NCBI GenBank assembly: GCA_030147325.1
Contig: JASLAA010000101.1
Span: forward strand, 1 to 10,144
Direction: 5' to 3'
Source of the DNA: Arthrobacter sp.
GTDB taxonomy: Bacteria > Actinomycetota > Actinomycetes > Actinomycetales > Micrococcaceae
Length of the DNA stretch: 10,144 nucleotides
The notes under the pieces are model-generated. The model saw only the letters and a program-made list of their open reading frames with translations. It searched no databases and was not told the DNA's origin. How positions within the stretch are numbered: the first letter of the stretch is position 1; each line of letters begins with the position of its first letter. The translations under genes and the position numbers were made by a program. Shown here in pieces: positions 6,329 to 10,144 of this stretch.

Positions 6329-8188
6329 GTGCGCGGAAAGACAGCAGTACCGATCATCGTCGTGGGTCTCCTGCTGATGCTGCTAGGCATCGGGCAGCGG
6401 ACCATCTGGGCCCCGGCCGAGACGGTGACCGCGAGCCTCGCACAGGACGTCCGATCCGCGCCGGTTACCGTGATCGAGCCCGGAGCCCGCGGGAACGGGC
6501 CCGGATCGGTCGAGGTCACCGTCGAAGCGGACGGCCCCTTCACCCTCGCCGTGGGCCGGACCTCCGACGTCGAAGCCTGGGTCGGAGATGCCGCCCACCT
6601 CAGCGTGACCGGAGTCGGTGAAGAGTCCCTGTCCTCCGAGTACGCGGAGGGGGACGAGGCCGTGCCCGATCCCAGCGGGAGTGATCTCTGGATCAGCGAG
6701 GAGCCGGGCGAGGGCTCCCTGACCTATCGGTGGAGCGAGCCCGTCGAGGGTGACTGGTCGATTCTTCTGGCCGCCGACGGCGAAGCGCCGGCGCCCGCGC
6801 AGGTATCCGTCACGCGGCCCAACGACCAGTCCACGCCGTTCGCCCTGCCGCTGATCATCGGAGGGGCGCTCGTCGTCGTCCTCGGGATCGCACTGCTCTT
6901 CATCGCGCCGCGCAATCGCGGCGGGCGCCGCGGGGAGGCTGTCGAAGGCACCCGCGCCTACGCCCGTCGGCATGCCGCCGGCTCCTCGCGCGGTGCTGCC
7001 TCGGTTGCGGCCCCCGGGTCCATCCTGGTCGTCACCGGGCTGGTCGGGGCGGGTTCGCTGCTCGGCGTCGCACCGGGCATGGCGACGACGTCGCCGACAC
7101 CGTCGTCGACATCCAGCGCATCGCCGACCGGACCATCGACATCCAGCGCATCGCCGACCGGACCATCGACATCCAGCGCATCGCCGACCGGACCATCGAC
7201 TTCCAGCGCATCGCCGACCGGACCATCGACAGCGCCAGCGGCAACTGCCTCGCCCACGGCCGTCGCCACGGGAGCGCCGTCCGCCGGCAGCGGGGCCAGC
7301 GGCCCGCCTGTCGTGCTCGACAGCCAGCTACAGCGCATCCTCGGCGCCGTGGCCTCCACCGTGGCGGAGGCCGATGCGGCGTCTGACGCCGAGCAGCTGG
7401 AGCCGCGTGTCGATGCTGCCGCCCTGGACCTCAGAACCGCAGCCTATGCCGTGCGTGCCAAGGACAAGCAGGCCCCGGCCCCCGCTCCGGTCGCAGCAGA
7501 CCCGGTGCTCCTGGACATGGTGCCGACGGACACCGAGTGGCCGCGGACGATCGTGGCCCTGACGCAGGGTGAGGACAACCCGGTGCCGCAGGCGCTGCTG
7601 CTCGTGCAGGAGTCGCCACGGGACAACTACCGGCTCACCTCCGCCGTCCAGATGCTGCCGGGGAGCACTTTCCCGTCACCTGCCGCTCCCGGCGCCTCCG
7701 GGCCCGTACCTCTCGACGAGGCAGCCTCCCTGGCCACGGCACCGCAGGACGCCGTCGCCTCCATCGCCGACTTCCTCACCAAGCCGGACGGCTCGAACGC
7801 CCAGACGTTCGAGGAGAACTCCTTCGCAGAGGCGATCACCGACTTCCAGTCGGGCGTCGTCGCCGATCCCGGTAACCGGGCCGCCACCATCTCCTTCACG
7901 CACAAGGCGCAGGACGACCAGACCCATGCCCTGCTGACCGGCGACGGTGGAGCGATGGTGTTCGGCTACCTGACGCACACCTATTCCAGCGTCCCGAAGG
8001 CTCCCCGCGACACCATCGACCTGGCTGGAACCGTCTACCAGTCGCTGACAGGTGAGGACACCAGCGAGGACGGCATCGACGTCAACTACGGTGAGGCAGT
8101 GATGATGTACGTGCCTCCGGCCGGAAGCAGTGACAGGATCCGCGTCATCGGGGCAGCGCAGCAGTTGTTGTCCGCCACCCTTCGCTGA
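6329..8188 (+). CDS. Unnamed three-helix membrane protein with Ser/Thr/Pro repeat linker and large extracytoplasmic domain
   Basis: The 619-residue protein is not one I can name. Its layout is: membrane helix 1 (about 6-23); a predicted outside beta-rich domain (28-170) with alternating VEVTVEADGPFTLAV and TYRW...GDWSILL strands; helix 2 (172-193); a basic inside loop (195-222); helix 3 (229-248); a low-complexity linker (253-325) with four copies of SSASPTGPST (262-301); and a C-terminal domain (about 327-619) that would be outside the cell. The C-terminal domain starts helical (LDSQLQRILGAVASTVAEAD), then alternates strands and helices (WPRTIVALTQ, PQALLLVQES, AVMMYVPP). There is no cysteine in the protein. 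I chose GTG 6329 because hydrophobic helix 1 starts right after it, ATAGG sits six bases upstream, and the open frame further left is not protein-like. It precedes the YbbN-like gene by 56 bases, so an operon is likely. A cell-envelope role is inference. Confidence 0.85.
   Translation: MRGKTAVPIIVVGLLLMLLGIGQRTIWAPAETVTASLAQDVRSAPVTVIEPGARGNGPGSVEVTVEADGPFTLAVGRTSDVEAWVGDAAHLSVTGVGEESLSSEYAEGDEAVPDPSGSDLWISEEPGEGSLTYRWSEPVEGDWSILLAADGEAPAPAQVSVTRPNDQSTPFALPLIIGGALVVVLGIALLFIAPRNRGGRRGEAVEGTRAYARRHAAGSSRGAASVAAPGSILVVTGLVGAGSLLGVAPGMATTSPTPSSTSSASPTGPSTSSASPTGPSTSSASPTGPSTSSASPTGPSTAPAATASPTAVATGAPSAGSGASGPPVVLDSQLQRILGAVASTVAEADAASDAEQLEPRVDAAALDLRTAAYAVRAKDKQAPAPAPVAADPVLLDMVPTDTEWPRTIVALTQGEDNPVPQALLLVQESPRDNYRLTSAVQMLPGSTFPSPAAPGASGPVPLDEAASLATAPQDAVASIADFLTKPDGSNAQTFEENSFAEAITDFQSGVVADPGNRAATISFTHKAQDDQTHALLTGDGGAMVFGYLTHTYSSVPKAPRDTIDLAGTVYQSLTGEDTSEDGIDVNYGEAVMMYVPPAGSSDRIRVIGAAQQLLSATLR
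7111..7230 (+). repeat. Four tandem 30-bp repeats inside the membrane-protein gene
   Basis: Four head-to-tail 30-bp units start at 7111, 7141, 7171 and 7201. The first three are identical, and the fourth differs at one base (A to T at 7201), the silent third position of a Thr codon. Each unit keeps the frame and encodes ten residues, SSASPTGPST. A degenerate 20-base partial unit precedes them at 7091-7110. Identity at silent positions points to recent slippage expansion, so copy number may vary between strains. Confidence 0.97.
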
Positions 8189-8230
8189 GCCGCAGGCACC
8201 CAGTACTCCGGTTCGATCAGCAGTAGCCAC

Positions 8231-8237
8231 AGAAAGG
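8231..8237 (+). promoter_or_regulatory. Ribosome binding site that sets the TTG start at 8245
   Basis: AGAAAGG lies seven bases before TTG 8245. The first in-frame ATG, at 8272, has no comparable site, so this sequence decides in favour of the TTG start. Confidence 0.65.
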
Positions 8238-8244
8238 CAGAGCA

Positions 8245-9201
8245 TTGTCCATACCAGCACAGCGGGGCGGAATGCCGCCGTCGAGCATGAATCTGCGGGG
8301 AGCGGTGGACCTGTCCGCACTCAAGGCTCGCGCCGATGCCGCCTCGCGGCCGCCCGCCGCCCGCCAGCCCGCGGCACAGTCGAGCCCGTACATCGTCGAG
8401 GTGACCGAACAGACATTCCCGCAACTGGTCCAGCTCTCGTCCCAGGTGCCCGTCGTCGTGAATCTCCGCGCCCCGTGGAGCGACCAGTCGAACCAGGTGA
8501 CGGCGGTGCTGGAAGCCGTCGTCGTCGAGTCCGACGGGCGCATGCTCCTGGCGAACGTCGATCTGCAGGCCCAGCCGCAGATCGCGCAGGCGTTCCAGGC
8601 GCAGGGTGCTCCGACGGTCGTGGCCGTGGTCAAGGGCCAGCCGGTGCCCCTGTTCGAGGGGGTGCTCCCGGAACCCCAGATCCGCGCGTACCTCGACGAG
8701 CTGATGAAGGTCGCCGAGTCGAACGGTGTCACGGGCACGCTCAACGACGGCGCGCAGCCGGCCCAGGGCGAGCCGGAGGAGCCGCCGCTGCCCCCGCTCC
8801 ACCAGGAGGCCTTCGATGCGATCGAGCGCGGGGACTATGACGCTGCCGCCGCGGCCTACCGGAGGGCGCTCGCCGAGCAACCCGCCGACGCCGATGCGAA
8901 GGCCGGGCTGGCGCAGGTCGGACTGATGCAGCGCGTGCAGGACGCCGACGCCGTCGAGGTCCGCCAGCGAGGTGCCGACGAGCCCGACGGCGTCGAGGCG
9001 CAACTGGCAGTCGCCGACCTCGACCTGATGGGCGGGCACGTCGAGGACGCGTTCAAGCGCATCATCGGATTCATCGGCAGGAGCGCCGGTGAGGACAAGG
9101 AGACCGCGCGCAAGCGCCTGCTGGAACTGTTCGACGTGGTCGGCGTCGCCGATCCGCGCGTGAGCACCGCCCGCAGCGCGCTGGCCCGGGCGTTGTTCTG
9201 A
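8245..9201 (+). CDS. YbbN/CnoX-like co-chaperone: cysteine-free thioredoxin fold plus TPR region
   Basis: The 318-residue protein pairs a thioredoxin-like domain (about 48-155) with a C-terminal TPR-type helical region (about 184-318), the layout of E. coli YbbN/CnoX, which protects proteins and hands them to chaperones. The thioredoxin fold shows in VPVVVNLRAPWSDQSNQV (68-85), LLANVDLQAQPQIAQAF (101-117) and GAPTVV (121-126) with the cis-Pro at 123. The CxxC site is replaced by Ser79-Asp-Gln-Ser82 and the protein has no cysteine at all, so it cannot do disulfide chemistry. The helical part includes HQEAFDAIERGDYDAAAAAYRRAL. The 47-residue N-terminal lead carries the NLRGAVDLSALKARA segment (16-30), known to me from actinobacterial relatives. 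It is cytoplasmic, with no signal peptide. The TTG start is supported by AGAAAGG seven bases upstream. It lies 56 bases after the membrane-protein gene and 46 before the flavoenzyme gene. Confidence 0.9.
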   Translation: MSIPAQRGGMPPSSMNLRGAVDLSALKARADAASRPPAARQPAAQSSPYIVEVTEQTFPQLVQLSSQVPVVVNLRAPWSDQSNQVTAVLEAVVVESDGRMLLANVDLQAQPQIAQAFQAQGAPTVVAVVKGQPVPLFEGVLPEPQIRAYLDELMKVAESNGVTGTLNDGAQPAQGEPEEPPLPPLHQEAFDAIERGDYDAAAAAYRRALAEQPADADAKAGLAQVGLMQRVQDADAVEVRQRGADEPDGVEAQLAVADLDLMGGHVEDAFKRIIGFIGRSAGEDKETARKRLLELFDVVGVADPRVSTARSALARALF

Positions 9202-9247
9202 CACCTGCCGATAGCAGTCCCACGCCGACGACGATCCCGAGGAACGC

Positions 9248-10144
9248 ATGACTTCTGCACCTGCGGAGACCGGCACGCCCGGTCTCTTCGATCCCATCAC
9301 GCTGCGCTCGCTCGAGATGTCGCATCGCGGCTGGGTGGCCGCGATGTGCCAGTATTCCTGCGATCCCGCCATCGCTGCCGGCGTGCCGACGGACTGGCAC
9401 CTCGTGCACCTCGGCCAGTTCGCGACCGGGGGAGCGGCGCTGATCATTACGGAGGCAGCCGCCGTCAGTGCGGAAGGCATGATCAGCCCTCGTGACGCGG
9501 GCATCTACACCAGGGAACAGGCCGACGCCTGGCGCCGCGTCAACGACTTCATCCACGAACACAGCGCCGTCGGCACCAGGACGGCGGTGCAACTGGCCCA
9601 TGCCGGTCGCAAGGCATCCACGTACTGGCCCTTCAGCGGCCTGCACGGTTCCGTGCCGGAGTCCGAGGGGGGCTGGCAGACCCTCGGCCCCACGGCCGAG
9701 GCCTTCGGTCGATACGCCGCCCCGCGTGCCATGACGGAGGACGACATCGCCACGGTGATCCACGACTTCGGGGCCGCGGCCGCTCTGGCCGTCGACGCCG
9801 GGTTCGACACGATGGAGATCCATGCCGCCCACGGCTACCTCCTGCACCAGTTCCTGTCACCGCTGGTCAACACCAGGACCGACGGCTGGGGAGGATCGGA
9901 GGAAGCCCGGTTCCGGCTGACCCTCGACGTGATCCGCGAAGTACGCCGGGTCATCCCGGAGGACATGCCGCTCCTGCTGCGTATCTCGGCGTCGGACTGG
10001 ACACCAGGCGGGCTGGACGGCGCTGCGTCGGCACGGCTCGCCGGGCGTGCGGCCGAGGCGGGTGTCGACCTGGTGGACGTCTCCTCGGGGGGAGCGGTGC
10101 CGGCGGCGTCCATACCAGTGGGACCCGGCTACCAGGTGTCCCTC
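9248..10144 (+). CDS. NADH:flavin oxidoreductase, YqjM-type old yellow enzyme (3' end outside window)
   Basis: This FMN-dependent ene-reductase family uses NAD(P)H to reduce activated C=C bonds, typically of enals, enones or nitro compounds. 299 codons are visible before the window edge; full-length relatives have about 340-370 residues. The YqjM-class landmarks are AAMCQYS (31-37) with the flavin-tuning Cys34 and Tyr36, DWHLVHLGQFATGGAALIITEA (49-70, in two adjoining parts), VQLAHAGRKAS (114-124) with Gln115, the substrate-binding pair His192/His195 in EIHAAHGYLLHQFLSP, NTRTDGWGGS (208-217), Arg244 in LLLRISASDW, and VDVSSGG (276-282). One oddity is that the usual Pro before Met-Cys is Ala32. 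ATG 9248 is supported by GAGGA (9239-9243). It follows the YbbN-like gene on the same strand, so co-transcription is possible. The physiological substrate is unknown. Confidence 0.94.
   Translation, partial: MTSAPAETGTPGLFDPITLRSLEMSHRGWVAAMCQYSCDPAIAAGVPTDWHLVHLGQFATGGAALIITEAAAVSAEGMISPRDAGIYTREQADAWRRVNDFIHEHSAVGTRTAVQLAHAGRKASTYWPFSGLHGSVPESEGGWQTLGPTAEAFGRYAAPRAMTEDDIATVIHDFGAAAALAVDAGFDTMEIHAAHGYLLHQFLSPLVNTRTDGWGGSEEARFRLTLDVIREVRRVIPEDMPLLLRISASDWTPGGLDGAASARLAGRAAEAGVDLVDVSSGGAVPAASIPVGPGYQVSL

Noticed and set aside
7111..7230. CRISPR array
   Set aside because: The repeats are directly adjacent with no spacers and are in frame within a coding sequence, so they are a coding tandem repeat.
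8086..9504. A 472-codon open frame on the minus strand
   Set aside because: It lies antisense across the ends of three genes with clear homology on the plus strand. Its translation is rich in Arg, His, Asp and Gly with no recognisable domain, as expected from GC-rich codon bias read backwards.

Overview
The window is high-GC DNA (strong G/C bias at third codon positions, frequent GTG and TTG starts) from an actinobacterium. An ATP synthase operon ending in a very short epsilon gene and a DUF2550 gene, NucS in place of MutSL-type mismatch repair, and the overall similarity of the proteins point to the Micrococcaceae (Arthrobacter-like). The genus is an inference. The content looks chromosomal and housekeeping. 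I see no phage, transposon, CRISPR, tRNA or rRNA.

Layout. 1-1326 (+): the 3' part of atpD, then atpC and a DUF2550 membrane protein, closed by a small hairpin with a T5 tract. 1426-3368 (-): nagA (N-acetylglucosamine-6-phosphate deacetylase) downstream of nucS (mismatch endonuclease). 3446-4646 (+): a small cysteine/histidine (probably zinc-binding) protein divergent from nucS, then an alpha/beta hydrolase. 4699-6018 (-): an AI-2E/PerM-family transporter, convergent with the hydrolase. 6019-6328: a 310-base divergent intergenic region. 6329 to the right edge (+): an unnamed three-helix membrane protein with a repetitive Ser/Thr/Pro linker, a cysteine-free thioredoxin-TPR protein of the YbbN/CnoX type, and a YqjM-type old yellow enzyme cut off by the window edge.

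The genes form several short units rather than one pathway: energy conservation (atp genes), amino-sugar catabolism (nagA), DNA fidelity (nucS), and an envelope/protein-quality group on the right (membrane protein plus YbbN-like protein).

The clearest regulatory pattern is in the middle. nagA, nucS and the hydrolase each carry a TAGAnT hexamer 6-7 bases before the start codon with no ribosome binding site, and the small Cys/His gene has a one-mismatch version. This is the layout expected of leaderless transcripts. The DUF2550, YbbN-like and flavoenzyme genes have recognisable Shine-Dalgarno sequences instead. I did not find a convincing new multi-gene system. The items most worth a second look are the leaderless cluster, the unnamed 619-residue membrane protein with its near-perfect 30-bp repeats, the cysteine-free thioredoxin fold, and the epsilon subunit with no helical domain.
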